Positions 34,962-44,657 of a DNA stretch of 64,000 nucleotides are shown piece after piece (the stretch's first letter is position 1; the number at the start of each line of letters is the position of its first letter). The position numbers were made by a program, and so were the translations under genes. The notes under the pieces are model-generated. The model was not told the origin of the DNA, searched no databases, and was given only the letters and a program-made list of their open reading frames with translations. The stretch covers positions 62,001 through 126,000 of the forward strand of contig JAACJK010000235.1 of assembly GCA_013368325.1 (NCBI GenBank), in the 5' to 3' direction. This DNA is from Ephemerocybe angulata. Its lineage: Eukaryota; Basidiomycota; Agaricomycetes; Agaricales; Psathyrellaceae.

Positions 34962-35831
34962 TCAATACGGCGTAAGACCTACCACGAATTGTCTGAATGC
35001 TTCAAAGCATTGCAGAACGATCCTCCTATTTTCCAAGGGAACCATACCCTGGGCAGCGTAGTTGAGGGGTTCCGGAACAGGCGGCACGAATTTGCGAACG
35101 ATGGTTTCGTTTTCAGGGTACACGCCGCCAGCCACGGCCAGTGCGAGCTCGCTGGTGATTGTTATTTTATAGAAGGTGGGCGCCGATCCGACCATCGTGA
35201 TGCCGGGGAACGTTTGAGACTCCAGGGCGGGTATTCCGGCTTTCAGGCGCATTTTGTTAATTTTATGAAATGCAGCGAGAGCCGTAGCGATGAGCTGCGA
35301 CTCGGGATACTCGTCGCCTGAGTCGTAGGACTGGGAGGGCTTGAGTTCTCTCAAGGGGCTCAGAGGTACAAGGAGATCACATACCTTATCTTCCTTGAAA
35401 AGGAGAATGTACCGAAAAAAGGAGGGGCTATGCCACTCATCAACGACGGTAACATCTACTTTCGCGTCCACCTCGATGCCACACATATCGAACAACACCT
35501 CCCTTCGCCTTTGCAAGATACGTTGGCCCGCGTCATAACCCAGCATTTCGAATAGAATCGCAGCGAACTCGATGACCAAGGATTCTTCGCCCTGTCGCCT
35601 CCACATCATATCTTCAAGAAATGCGAAAAAGTCCCTGAAGATCTTGGGGATGGGGCCAGGTGGTGCCGTCACATTGTTCCAAATAATGGGCGATACGCCG
35701 TTGGGGGCAGGCAGGTCTGCAGCGCCAAAGAAAGCTTGGTTATCTTCGCGGACGACCTTGATTTTGAATGCCCTCAGTTCGTATGGAGTCCATGTGTCGC
35801 CGGACTTGGCTGAGGGGGTGAGATTTGCCAT
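34962..35831 (-). CDS. Nuclease-like family protein, copy A
   Basis: Two exons, 35831-35385 and 35330-34962, joined over a 54-nt in-frame intron whose counterparts in copies B and C contain stops; 271 aa. Conserved blocks: AFFGAADLPAP, WNNVTAPPGPIPKIFRDFF, VIEFAAILFEMLGYD, FDMCGIEVDAKVDVTVVDEW, YILLFKEDK, ESQLIATALAAFHKINK, FPGITMVGSAPTFYKITIT and GMVPLENRRIVLQCFEAFRQF. The order Glu-helix, Asp in KVDV, ExK (EDK) and Gln in the next helix fits a PD-(D/E)XK nuclease-type core (inference from pattern only). Similar proteins are numerous in Agaricomycete genomes as hypotheticals, as I recall them. Of the three copies only this one keeps both the Asp and the E-D-K triad. Confidence 0.75.
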   Translation of the reverse strand: MANLTPSAKSGDTWTPYELRAFKIKVVREDNQAFFGAADLPAPNGVSPIIWNNVTAPPGPIPKIFRDFFAFLEDMMWRRQGEESLVIEFAAILFEMLGYDAGQRILQRRREVLFDMCGIEVDAKVDVTVVDEWHSPSFFRYILLFKEDKVCDLLVPLSPLRELKPSQSYDSGDEYPESQLIATALAAFHKINKMRLKAGIPALESQTFPGITMVGSAPTFYKITITSELALAVAGGVYPENETIVRKFVPPVPEPLNYAAQGMVPLENRRIVLQCFEAFRQFVVGLTPY

Positions 35832-35859
35832 CGTGGTAAGTGGCAAGATCTGAGTTACC

Positions 35860-37140
35860 GTAGTTGGACATCAAGCTCCTCCCACTATCATCCCACACCG
35901 ACTTGTCCTCTCTACGCCTCTCCAATTCTGATAGTAAAGCCTAGTTCTTTGGTTGGAATTCACTCTACGTCGAAGACCCGATAACTGGGCAACTATACCA
36001 AGTCCCAAATTGCCATCATCCCCCAGCCATCCCAACACGGCTTCCCCTGCGTCAGCGGCTTCACCACAGACGCCTCTCAACCTCAAATCGGGCAGTGCGC
36101 GGATACACGGTTGTGCGCGAAGTGCCGGCGCTCTGCGTAGACAGTCGTGGTCGCGGTGCTCGTGTTGGAACTGTCGCCGCCGTGCAGACCGCGGGCACGC
36201 CCTTCTGGTCCTCGTGGCCAGGACTACGCCGCTACGGCTCGATTTTGTCTTCATCCCTGCCTCATTCGTCCCGTTGAATACCATTTTGACCAGGAGGTAA
36301 GCTATAATACTTGATAAGCCCAGCGCAACCTCCAATTAAGCTGACTATCCACAGCTCGGCGTACTCGTCGAATCTCGTCAAGAAACCGCGACCACCAGCA
36401 CATATATCTGGCGTGCGTGCGTCGATATGGCAGCCGGGAATGGGTGTACTCACCGCGATAAAGCTCCAGTACTCAGCATGTCGCGCCCACATGCGCACCG
36501 AGTTCGCCAAGGCTCGAGACCGACAATCGGCTTGAGTGCACCCAAGTGCTAGCCGACGCAAAGCTCCGAGGTGAGTGCGTCGAGCTGCAGAGGGAAAATG
36601 GGCACACTCGTCGTGTTCTTCAGCCAAGGAAATGCAAACCTCGTCCGTACCTCCCGCAGTGTATGGCGCCATTGTACATTGGTCTAGATGGGTGGAAGCA
36701 TGCTCGACGCGACGGAGGGCCTTCTACGCAATGGTGAGCGCCACAACGTCGTCAAAATGCGATAAATACGACACTTACCAGCGCACCGTCTCCCAGAATC
36801 GCCACTACGCCCGATAGCTGAGCAATGGACTGTCAGCGGTGGGCTACAACGCTCGGCCCGACGGCGCCCACCGAACACAACCCTGGCGCGTGAGTACGCC
36901 TTGTGTGCGGCGTACCAGTCATCCCAGTCAAACCCTCTACGCCAGAGACATGCAAACGGTGACGAGCACCGTTCCACGCGCGACGAGCTTTGCGGCGTGG
37001 CCAAGATCCATGTATAAATCCTCTGTCCTGAAGTCTTCCAACGCTCAATTTTACGGTAGGGCTCTGGAGGTTACAATGCTGTTACAATGTTGGAAAATCA
37101 AAGTATTTTATCTGTCAGCGGGGGAGTCACCTGCAACACA
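35860..37140. other. Gene-poor segment between nuclease-like copies A and B
   Basis: Both strands have patchy protein-like stretches, e.g. minus-strand RMWARHAEYWSFIA near 36490 and GFLTRFDEYAELW near 36360, broken by stops and without a consistent splice solution. They suggest an old gene remnant; no family recognised. The final ~150 bp repeats the 3' flank of copy A. Confidence 0.4.
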
Positions 37141-37186
37141 TTAAGTATGTCAATATGCTTCAATACGGTGCCCATGCAAGACCTAC

Positions 37187-37191
37187 CATGA
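37187..37191 (+). repeat. Target site duplication, left copy
   Basis: CATGA directly before the left LTR, matched by CATGA at 44851-44855 directly after the right LTR. Joining the flanks over one copy recreates the reading frame of nuclease-like copy B, as expected for integrase-mediated insertion. Confidence 0.93.
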
Positions 37192-37384
37192 TGTTACGAT
37201 CATTCCATTCTCTCCTTACCATCCTCCCGTCAGCCACTACCTTATACTACGTATATAGACTCGTATCCTACATCCGGACTCCTTACTGTCGTCCTTCTGT
37301 ATCTCCACCTATAGACTCGTTGTCACATCCTCTTTCTTCGTCCCTCTCGGCCTCTCGTCTCTCACATCGCGTCCGATCCTGACA
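37192..37384 (+). repeat. Left LTR
   Basis: 193 bp, begins TGTTACGATC and ends ATCCTGACA. It contains a TATATAG box at 37252-37258. No mismatch to the right LTR was found on base-by-base reading. Confidence 0.95.
37252..37295 (+). promoter_or_regulatory. LTR core promoter and predicted transcript start
   Basis: TATATAG at 37252-37258. A start about 31 bp downstream, at 37283, would give an RNA beginning TTACTGTCGTCCT (37283-37295), which is exactly the sequence complementary to the primer site at 37387-37399. The spacing independently supports the self-priming model. The start site itself is inferred. Confidence 0.6.
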
Positions 37385-37386
37385 TT

Positions 37387-37399
37387 AGGACGACAGTAA
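37387..37399 (+). other. Primer-binding site of self-priming type
   Basis: AGGACGACAGTAA, two bases inside the left LTR boundary, is a perfect 13-nt reverse complement of LTR bases 37283-37295. No tRNA-type TGG is present at the LTR edge. Tf1 and related elements use the 5' end of their own RNA as primer in the same geometry. Confidence 0.78.
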
Positions 37400-37434
37400 C
37401 CTTTTTTTTCGCAGAACGGACAGCTTTGAACGCG

Positions 37435-39660
37435 ATGTTTAGTGGCGAACTATCCGCCCTAACCTCACTTCCGAACAGCAGTGGCTCTCTCGGACATCCT
37501 ACTAGGCAGAACAGTGGTTCGCCTCATCCTTCCCGGCAGAACAGTGGTTCGCCTCTTCGTCAAGGGAGTAACAGTGGTGTTCCCACGACAAACATCTTGA
37601 GCAGCAGTGGCTCGCTCCCACGCGGCGGCGACCCGCTCCCTACCAGAGGCGTCGCTACCTCCCCGAGTTTCTTCAACACGAACGTGAATCAGACCCTGCT
37701 TCAGAACGTACCCCCCCTTTCGTACTCCAACAGCCGCACTTCATCTTACTTGGGCAACCCACATATGCTACACCCAACGATGCATTCCACTAGTCCTCGA
37801 CCCTTCTCGGCAGCTTCGCATCACTCTCTCCACGTTCCCATTGCACGCCCTGCTTCCTCTCAGTCCTATCGTGCCGTGAATGACTACCCTGGAAGAAGTC
37901 CTTCAACCGGTTCGGCCCACTCTGATCGTCTTAGCCCTTCCCACTCGTTCCACTCCGCTCCTGTTTACCCAACCTTGGATCGCCCCGTCTCTCATCATGA
38001 CAGGACCCCAACACCTGTCCCAATCCCTACCCCACCATGGCAAGATCGAAGCCCAGTCAGCGACAGAATTGGTGAACATGAACAAGAGAATTCTTTCCAC
38101 ACTCGAAACGGTGATGGCCAATACGCGGAAAATGTTTACCCGCAAGCGCCCGTTATCCCCGTTAGCTATCAGGCGCCTACTGCGATGCACGGAAGCAATC
38201 GGACTCAACCAGTTCTTAACCCTGTCTCGTGGATCCATCACGCCGCGGAAACCAACAACTTTGGAGTCCCCACATCGTACACGACGTACTCTCCAGACAA
38301 CGGTACCCCACCGGGCACCTATATACAACCAGATCAAAACCACAGGCATGGAGGAACAATTCGGTCTCTACACAGCGGCCTACCCGCCCCAGAGATGGAA
38401 CGTCTTCAAGAGCCGTACCAATACCCCACTCAGTTCACACCACGTTCCACGCCTTCCCCAAACCCCGACAACACTGCATCAAACCCAAACGTGTCAGGTG
38501 TCAAAGATGAACCCATCGATCATCTCGCCGACGTCCTCTTGCGTATCTCACAGCTTAACAACGTACCAACCAGTGCTTCCGATAACCAGAGGACAGACAA
38601 GCAAGCAATCGCGTACAATGCTCTCCTACAACACCTCGCAGGCCGCGATAGTAACGCTCTGGCTACATTGAGTCATCAACAAACCAGCCGCTCACATTCC
38701 CCTCCTCGCTCTCGTTCCCCCGACTCGTACAAGAGCAAAGCTAAATGCGTGGATGCGGAAGAGTTCGACGGTTCCCCCGACGCACTTGAATCTTGGATAA
38801 ACCAGCTCACCCTCATGTGGCTCTCTGACCCGAAGAAATGGAAGAACCACAACGAAAGGATCATGTTCGCCATGTCGAAGATGAGGAAAGGCACTGCTAA
38901 GGAGTGGATGGATGCGAAACTACCAGGCATGGAAACGGGACACGTCACCTGGAACTCCTGGCAGCACTTTCTCGACGACATCCGCCAAAGCTTCCCGTCG
39001 GAGGACAGGCAATTCAAAGCCATGACCGCTATCAAGTCGATGAAGATGGACAGCCGTAAACCGGTCCAGGACTTCTTCATCAAGTGGGAGTCACACGCCG
39101 TACACACCGGCGTCAACGACAACGGCCTTCTCGTGTTCCTCCTCGAAGCGATAACAAAGGAGCTCAGAGAAGGAATGTCCCAACGATACGGACTTGCCAA
39201 CTTAAAGACCTACCTCGCATTCAAAAGCGCTGCGATTAGCGTCGACCGGGAACAACGCCTTGAGAATCAAATCACGGCGCGCCTAAACCCCATCCATCCT
39301 ACCCGTACTTGGACAACGCGAACTTGGCGCAACGGCAACATCGAGGACAAAGGGAAGAACTCCAATAAAGAAAACCCCAATGCCACTCCATCCTCCTCCC
39401 TTCCCTCGTCCAACGTAAAGACTACCTCCGCCGCCGCTCCACTCCCTCAAGAAGCCGAAGCGATGAAATCGCGAAACTGCTTCAATTGCGGCTCCCCAGA
39501 TCACAAAGTCGCACACTGCAACATCCCCCGGAAACCTAGACACGCAATTCGCAACTTCGTATTAGGTATGGACGAAGAAGAAGTCGAAGCGTTAAACCGG
39601 GACCTACAAGACGAAGCGTACTGGGATAAGGAAACGGTTTTTTACCCGGACTCAGAGTGA
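37435..39660 (+). CDS. gag: Gag polyprotein of the chromovirus
   Basis: 741 aa from ATG 37435. A long Ser/Pro/Asn-rich N-terminal half opens with tandem NSGS units (residues about 14-45). Then comes a retrotransposon gag capsid-type region (EFDGSPDALESWINQLTLMW, FLDDIRQSFPSEDRQFKAM, FFIKWESHAVHTG). A single zinc knuckle CFNCGSPDHKVAHC (C-x2-C-x4-H-x4-C) sits near residue 685, followed by an acidic end. It packages RNA in virus-like particles. The stop TGA is 39658-39660. Confidence 0.9.
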   Translation: MFSGELSALTSLPNSSGSLGHPTRQNSGSPHPSRQNSGSPLRQGSNSGVPTTNILSSSGSLPRGGDPLPTRGVATSPSFFNTNVNQTLLQNVPPLSYSNSRTSSYLGNPHMLHPTMHSTSPRPFSAASHHSLHVPIARPASSQSYRAVNDYPGRSPSTGSAHSDRLSPSHSFHSAPVYPTLDRPVSHHDRTPTPVPIPTPPWQDRSPVSDRIGEHEQENSFHTRNGDGQYAENVYPQAPVIPVSYQAPTAMHGSNRTQPVLNPVSWIHHAAETNNFGVPTSYTTYSPDNGTPPGTYIQPDQNHRHGGTIRSLHSGLPAPEMERLQEPYQYPTQFTPRSTPSPNPDNTASNPNVSGVKDEPIDHLADVLLRISQLNNVPTSASDNQRTDKQAIAYNALLQHLAGRDSNALATLSHQQTSRSHSPPRSRSPDSYKSKAKCVDAEEFDGSPDALESWINQLTLMWLSDPKKWKNHNERIMFAMSKMRKGTAKEWMDAKLPGMETGHVTWNSWQHFLDDIRQSFPSEDRQFKAMTAIKSMKMDSRKPVQDFFIKWESHAVHTGVNDNGLLVFLLEAITKELREGMSQRYGLANLKTYLAFKSAAISVDREQRLENQITARLNPIHPTRTWTTRTWRNGNIEDKGKNSNKENPNATPSSSLPSSNVKTTSAAAPLPQEAEAMKSRNCFNCGSPDHKVAHCNIPRKPRHAIRNFVLGMDEEEVEALNRDLQDEAYWDKETVFYPDSE

Positions 39661-39676
39661 TCGGTCAAACCTCTGA

Positions 39677-42600
39677 CAAACCTCTGAGTCCAATCCGTCG
39701 GCAACAGACGATGACAGATACCTCGAGGGGGAGAACACCGCCGACTTACTTACCCCTTCCCCCGTCACCGTCAATGACCTCCCCCCAACGAAACACCCCA
39801 CACCTTCACCAGAAGTACAAGGAAACGCGCCAAGTAAAAAAACGAATAGATCTTGGTTTTGCGAAGAAGTACCCGACGAAGAAGATAGAACAAACCTCCT
39901 ACCCGACAACCTACCGTACCTTCTCGAAATAAAAGACGAGTTTTTACCCCCTCCTCTCGATAAGACCTCAGAACATATCATCAACAACTTATCGCACCCC
40001 GAAATATCCGCTACACAGAGTCAAAGCGAACCTCCAGATCTCGCGAACATAGAGGAAAATGACGAACCGTTGGATGCGCCCTGCGAGAACGACTACTCAA
40101 GGGCTATTCGCGGCAAGCTAGCAAGAATGAGAGAAGCTTCTCTTCCAACAGCAGAGAACATGCTGCAACGCCACGTTCACAGCTCACGACAAGCAGAAGT
40201 CTCAACAGAGGCGCTCATGGCGCTAAGAGAGAAACCCATTTGCGAAGCGCTTGAGCTACTCACAGACCTTGCGCGACCAAAACACATCGTCGCGAACATA
40301 GCCAAAGATTCCCTCGACCCCCAGACTACAATACCCGGACTGAATCAACTCCTCATGAGAGCCACCGTACAGTCTACCTCTGGCGACGTTGCCTTCGACT
40401 GCGATTCCTTGCTCGATTCAGGAGCATCGCAATGCTACGTCGATAAAGACTACGCGCTTTCTGCAGGACTTACACTTCGAAAACTCGCACACCCAGTTCC
40501 AGCGTACAACGCAGATGGGACAGAGAACGTCGCAGGCACCATCGACGCTACTGTGGTGGTCAACATTCGCATCGGTGCGCACATCGAAAGATTGACGATG
40601 TTCGTAACGAAAATAAGCCACCCAATCATTATCGGTTACTCCTGGTTAAAGAAGCACAATCCAACGATCGACTGGCGCAAGGGCGACGTTCTCTTCAACA
40701 GGTGCCCGAGCCAATGCCAAGGACACCACCCATGGATCGAAGACGACGTCTCATCAGTCACAAATCCAGAATACCCGTTCGACCATAGAGAAACACTCCG
40801 TCGTCTTGGCCTTGAAGAAGGGGACATACTATGTGCAATTCGATATATCGGAACCCCTCCTGACGACGATGACATTCTCAAAGACCCCGATGGCACCCCG
40901 AGCGACGAACCCGACGACCCCATGGCTTCTCTACCACCTGACATCAGGGAAGCCTTCGCTTCCGTATTCGAACAAAAGGAGTTCGATAAGCTTCCCGAAC
41001 ATAGGGTGTGGGACCACCCAATCGAGCTCACCCCAGACGCAGTGGGCTTTGTCTCGAAAATCTACCCTCTCCCTGCCCCTGACCAAATCAAGCTCGACGC
41101 CTTCCTAAAGGAGAACCTAGAGTCTGGAAGAATCCGCCCGTCCCGCTCCCCTATCGGCTCACCCTTCTTTTTCGTTAAGAAGAAGGACGGGTCTCTTCGA
41201 CCCGTACAAGATTATCGCAGACTTAATTCATACACCGTTCGCAACCGCTATCCCCTCCCGCTCATTTCGGAAATTATGAACAAACTGAAAGGCGCGAAGT
41301 ACTTCACGAAGATGGACATAAGATGGGGCTTCAATAACGTTAGGATTAAAAAGGGTGACGAGTGGAAAGCAGCATTCATCACCAACCGAGGGCTATTCGA
41401 GCCACTGGTGATGTACTTCGGCCTCACCAATTCCCCAGCAACGTTCCAGACGATGATGGACAACTTATTCGTCCACCAGCTTAACCAAGGCTGGCTTATC
41501 ATCTACATGGACGACCTTCTCCTTTTCTCCGACAACCTCGAATCCCTTAAGCTCTACGAACACGAAGTCCTGGCAATCATGAAAGAAAACGGACTCTGCG
41601 CTAAACCAGACAAGTGCGAATTCCGGAAGGAGCGCATTGAGTATTTGGGCCTCATCGTTTCCGCCGCCGGAATCGAGATGGATAAGAAGAAGACGGACGC
41701 TATCTTAAACTGGCCAGTACCGTCATCCAAGAAGGAGCTACAACAGTTCCTGGGCCTTGCAAACTATTATCGTAAATTCATGCCAAATTTCGCACACCTA
41801 GCCTCTCCCCTCCACCATCTCACAGGCGCCGTACCATGGTCCTGGACAGCAAAAGAGCAGGACGCTTTCGAAGCCCTCAAATCACTCCTCATCTCCCCCA
41901 TCGTACTCGCTTTCCCAACCGACTCCGACCCCTACAGACTCGAAACGGACTCGTCTGGCTACGCAACTGGAGCCGTACTCTACCAACATCAACAAGGGGT
42001 ATGGCGACCCATCGCTTTCCATTCAAAAACGTTAAACGATGTCGAAAGGAACTACGACGTCCACGACCGAGAACTGCTCGGCGTTATGCGCGGTCTCGCC
42101 GAATGGCGGCACCTGCTACAAGGCACACCCACTTCGTTCGAGATTCATACCGACCACAAAAACCTACTTCACTTCATGACCGCCAAAAAACTAAACCGAC
42201 GACAAGCACGCTGGGCACAAGAGCTGACTTTATTCGACTTCACATTACACCACAAACCTGGATCCAGCCTCATCGTCCCCGACGCACTCTCCCGACGACC
42301 CGACTACGATAAGGGAGAGAAAGACAACGATCTCATAACCCTATTATCTCCACACCACATCCGGAGAATTCATGTCACCCTGGAAGAAGACATCGACATC
42401 ATCCTCCCTGAAATCCAGACCGCGATAGCATCGCACGCAGAACCAGACATCCTCGCCAAAGCCAAGAAAAACCTAGAGAAGTTCACACTCACCGACGGTA
42501 TCATCCTCAACGACTTCCGCGTCTATGTGCCGAAACTCCAGTCACTCCGAGATAGAATCATCCAGCTCCATCATGACTCCCCAACGTGCGGACACCCTGG

Positions 42601-44374
42601 ACGTTTCAGGACCGCTGAGCTCATTCTACGAAACTACTGGTGGCCACGAATCCATATCGACGTACGAAACTACGTCTCACGGTGCGACCTCTGCCAGCGC
42701 ACAAAACCCGATCGCTCTAAACCGCGTGGTCTTCTTCACCCCAATGCAATTCCAACCAAACCTTTCCAAGCCATTAGTCTCGATCTAATTACGGATCTCC
42801 CCCCCTCGAACGATTCCGATGCAATCCTCGTCATCGTCGACAGATTCTCGAAGTTCGTCAAACTCATTCCGACCACGAAAACCATCGACAGCCTGGAACT
42901 AGCCAAACTGTTTCGCGATAATTATTGGCGTACCTTCGGTCTTCCAGAAATCATTACTTCCGACCGCGGCTCAATCTTCCTGAGCGACTTCACCAAGAGC
43001 CTCAACAAGACGCTAAGCATCACGGAAAACTTGTCAACAGCTTATCACCCCCAGACCGACGGACAAACGGAACGCGTCAATCAAGAGGTCGAACAATATC
43101 TACGACTCTACACCAATGAACAGCAGAACGATTGGTCTCAGTGGCTCGCTATGGCTGAATTCGCAATCAATAATGCGCAGAACGCCTCAACGAAAACGTC
43201 CCCTTTCGAACTCGTCTTCGGCTCCCCACGACGCTTAACCTTCCAACCAAGAACCGACGGACCTTCTTCATCGTTCACCGAAGCACTCAAGAATCAACAC
43301 GACGAAGCCGCTGCTTGCCTCCAACGAGCTGCACGCGACATGAAGACCTTCTACGACAGGTCACACATAGACGTCTCCTTCCAACCGGACGATCAAGTCC
43401 TCCTCGACGGCGCAAACATCACCACACGTCGCCCCAGCAAAAAACTCGCGCACAAACGTTACGGTCCCTTCCGTGTCCTCGAACGAGTTGGGCTACGCGC
43501 ATACCGGCTCGCGATTCCAAGCTCCTGGCGAATCCACCCCGTCTTCCATATCTCCAAATTGCTGCCTTACAACGACGCACCAGGAAGAATCTTACCACCT
43601 CCCCCCGAGATCGTAGACGGAGAGGACCATCAAGAAATCGAAAGAATCGTTGCAGAACAATGGTCTTCGGACCTTGACCAACCAACATTCTTCGTCAAAT
43701 GGGTCGGATTCGACGCCCAAGAAGGAAATTGGTTTACCGAATCAGAACTAAGCCACGCCAAAGACGCCCTCGCAGATTGGCGAAAGGACCACGAACCTGC
43801 AGTTAAACCACGGCTACTCATCCGTATCCCTGGAAGACGCCAGAACACCGGGTCCCAAATAAACTCGATCGATGATGACGAAACCACGCCAAAGACCATC
43901 ACCCTTATAAAAGCCAAGTTGCAACGAGCCTTCCCACCACCACACCTTAACCTCCAACCATGTCTTACGAACGAGGCGCCCCAGTTGAAAGCATCGCCGC
44001 AGATACCAGCATTCCTCCCCATCGCACGTACCAAGCAGGAGACTCCGTCACAGTCCTTGGCGAGAACGGCGAGGCCGTCGGCCCCTTCAAGATCGCCCTT
44101 CGACTCGACAAACACCACTATTGGATTGACGTCCCCGACATCCCCGCGACCGACTCAGTCTACGCGGAAACCGCCCTGCGCCCTTTCGTTTCCGACTTCG
44201 CGAACATCCCCCTCGGTACCCCCTACGATGGAAACCAATGGCCCCTCACTCGTATCACCTCCGCCGTTTACAACGCCAACACAGGTCAATACGAATACGA
44301 AGCACAAATCTCCGGCTTCGGAAGCGCTTCACACCAAATCACTAGAGCCCACGCAGAGAACTTCCCCCAGTTGA
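39677..44374 (+). CDS. pol: Pol polyprotein (PR-RT-RH-IN-chromodomain)
   Basis: The frame is open from 39677, 16 nt beyond the gag stop, in the next frame; the first in-frame ATG is only at 40127, so the true start is unclear. Aspartic protease LLDSGASQCYVD (about 40412). Reverse transcriptase with PLPLISEIMNKL, FTKMDIRWGFNN and the YMDD box near 41505. RNase H with LETDSSGYATGAVLY, YDVHDRELLG and EIHTDHKN. Integrase H2C2 finger (HHDSP...CGHPGRF...CDLCQRTKP). DDE core: SLDLITDLP, TSDRGSIF and HPQTDGQTERVNQ. Chromodomain with IERIVAEQWSSD, FFVKWVGFDAQEGNWFTE near 43640-43790. The last 140 residues are Pro/Ser/Thr-rich and overlap the third ORF. Confidence 0.92.
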   Translation, partial: QTSESNPSATDDDRYLEGENTADLLTPSPVTVNDLPPTKHPTPSPEVQGNAPSKKTNRSWFCEEVPDEEDRTNLLPDNLPYLLEIKDEFLPPPLDKTSEHIINNLSHPEISATQSQSEPPDLANIEENDEPLDAPCENDYSRAIRGKLARMREASLPTAENMLQRHVHSSRQAEVSTEALMALREKPICEALELLTDLARPKHIVANIAKDSLDPQTTIPGLNQLLMRATVQSTSGDVAFDCDSLLDSGASQCYVDKDYALSAGLTLRKLAHPVPAYNADGTENVAGTIDATVVVNIRIGAHIERLTMFVTKISHPIIIGYSWLKKHNPTIDWRKGDVLFNRCPSQCQGHHPWIEDDVSSVTNPEYPFDHRETLRRLGLEEGDILCAIRYIGTPPDDDDILKDPDGTPSDEPDDPMASLPPDIREAFASVFEQKEFDKLPEHRVWDHPIELTPDAVGFVSKIYPLPAPDQIKLDAFLKENLESGRIRPSRSPIGSPFFFVKKKDGSLRPVQDYRRLNSYTVRNRYPLPLISEIMNKLKGAKYFTKMDIRWGFNNVRIKKGDEWKAAFITNRGLFEPLVMYFGLTNSPATFQTMMDNLFVHQLNQGWLIIYMDDLLLFSDNLESLKLYEHEVLAIMKENGLCAKPDKCEFRKERIEYLGLIVSAAGIEMDKKKTDAILNWPVPSSKKELQQFLGLANYYRKFMPNFAHLASPLHHLTGAVPWSWTAKEQDAFEALKSLLISPIVLAFPTDSDPYRLETDSSGYATGAVLYQHQQGVWRPIAFHSKTLNDVERNYDVHDRELLGVMRGLAEWRHLLQGTPTSFEIHTDHKNLLHFMTAKKLNRRQARWAQELTLFDFTLHHKPGSSLIVPDALSRRPDYDKGEKDNDLITLLSPHHIRRIHVTLEEDIDIILPEIQTAIASHAEPDILAKAKKNLEKFTLTDGIILNDFRVYVPKLQSLRDRIIQLHHDSPTCGHPGRFRTAELILRNYWWPRIHIDVRNYVSRCDLCQRTKPDRSKPRGLLHPNAIPTKPFQAISLDLITDLPPSNDSDAILVIVDRFSKFVKLIPTTKTIDSLELAKLFRDNYWRTFGLPEIITSDRGSIFLSDFTKSLNKTLSITENLSTAYHPQTDGQTERVNQEVEQYLRLYTNEQQNDWSQWLAMAEFAINNAQNASTKTSPFELVFGSPRRLTFQPRTDGPSSSFTEALKNQHDEAAACLQRAARDMKTFYDRSHIDVSFQPDDQVLLDGANITTRRPSKKLAHKRYGPFRVLERVGLRAYRLAIPSSWRIHPVFHISKLLPYNDAPGRILPPPPEIVDGEDHQEIERIVAEQWSSDLDQPTFFVKWVGFDAQEGNWFTESELSHAKDALADWRKDHEPAVKPRLLIRIPGRRQNTGSQINSIDDDETTPKTITLIKAKLQRAFPPPHLNLQPCLTNEAPQLKASPQIPAFLPIARTKQETPSQSLARTARPSAPSRSPFDSTNTTIGLTSPTSPRPTQSTRKPPCALSFPTSRTSPSVPPTMETNGPSLVSPPPFTTPTQVNTNTKHKSPASEALHTKSLEPTQRTSPS

Positions 44375-44502
44375 TCGAAGATTACCGCCGCCGCGAACCT
44401 ACCAAGCGCTCGCTCATTGACAGAATCGCACTTCCCGACAACGAAACCAACAACACCAACCTTTCTACCTTCACCACCTACGATGGATGGGCCGACTACT
44501 AG
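43960..44502 (+). CDS. Third ORF after pol, unknown function
   Basis: 180 aa from an ATG in good context (CCAACCATGTC), overlapping the end of pol by 415 nt in another frame and continuing 128 nt past it. Composition is that of an ordinary globular protein: YQAGDSVTVLGENGEAVGPF, LDKHHYWIDVPDIPA, WPLTRITSAVYNANTGQYEY, then a helical ENFPQLIEDYRRREP. There is no signal peptide, no membrane helix and no envelope-like feature although it sits in the env position. The first part could be a small beta-barrel (SH3/Tudor-like) fold; that is a guess. In the overlap the pol frame is low complexity, which suggests this ORF is the constrained frame. Confidence 0.68.
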   Translation: MSYERGAPVESIAADTSIPPHRTYQAGDSVTVLGENGEAVGPFKIALRLDKHHYWIDVPDIPATDSVYAETALRPFVSDFANIPLGTPYDGNQWPLTRITSAVYNANTGQYEYEAQISGFGSASHQITRAHAENFPQLIEDYRRREPTKRSLIDRIALPDNETNNTNLSTFTTYDGWADY

Positions 44503-44644
44503 GAAATCCTTACACACAGTCCTTACTCGCTTATTCCCTTATATACCACAAAGCCTCTTCGCTACTGTAACCTTCTGCCTTTTACTTTTCCTTTTTCTGC
44601 CTTTTCGGTCGCCCTACTTCATCCTTTCTGTATACGGACGCCCT

Positions 44645-44654
44645 GGAGAAGGGG
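44645..44654 (+). other. Polypurine tract
   Basis: GGAGAAGGGG just upstream (3 nt) of the right LTR, the expected place for plus-strand priming. Confidence 0.75.
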
Positions 44655-44657
44655 TAT

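Noticed and set aside
35871..36672. Overlapping minus-strand ORFs (154 and 136 codons)
   Set aside because: Patchy protein-like words in different frames could not be joined by any consistent introns; described only as a possible remnant.
43960..44502. Envelope gene in the third ORF position
   Set aside because: No signal peptide, membrane segment or Cys pattern, so an env reading is not supported although the position would fit.
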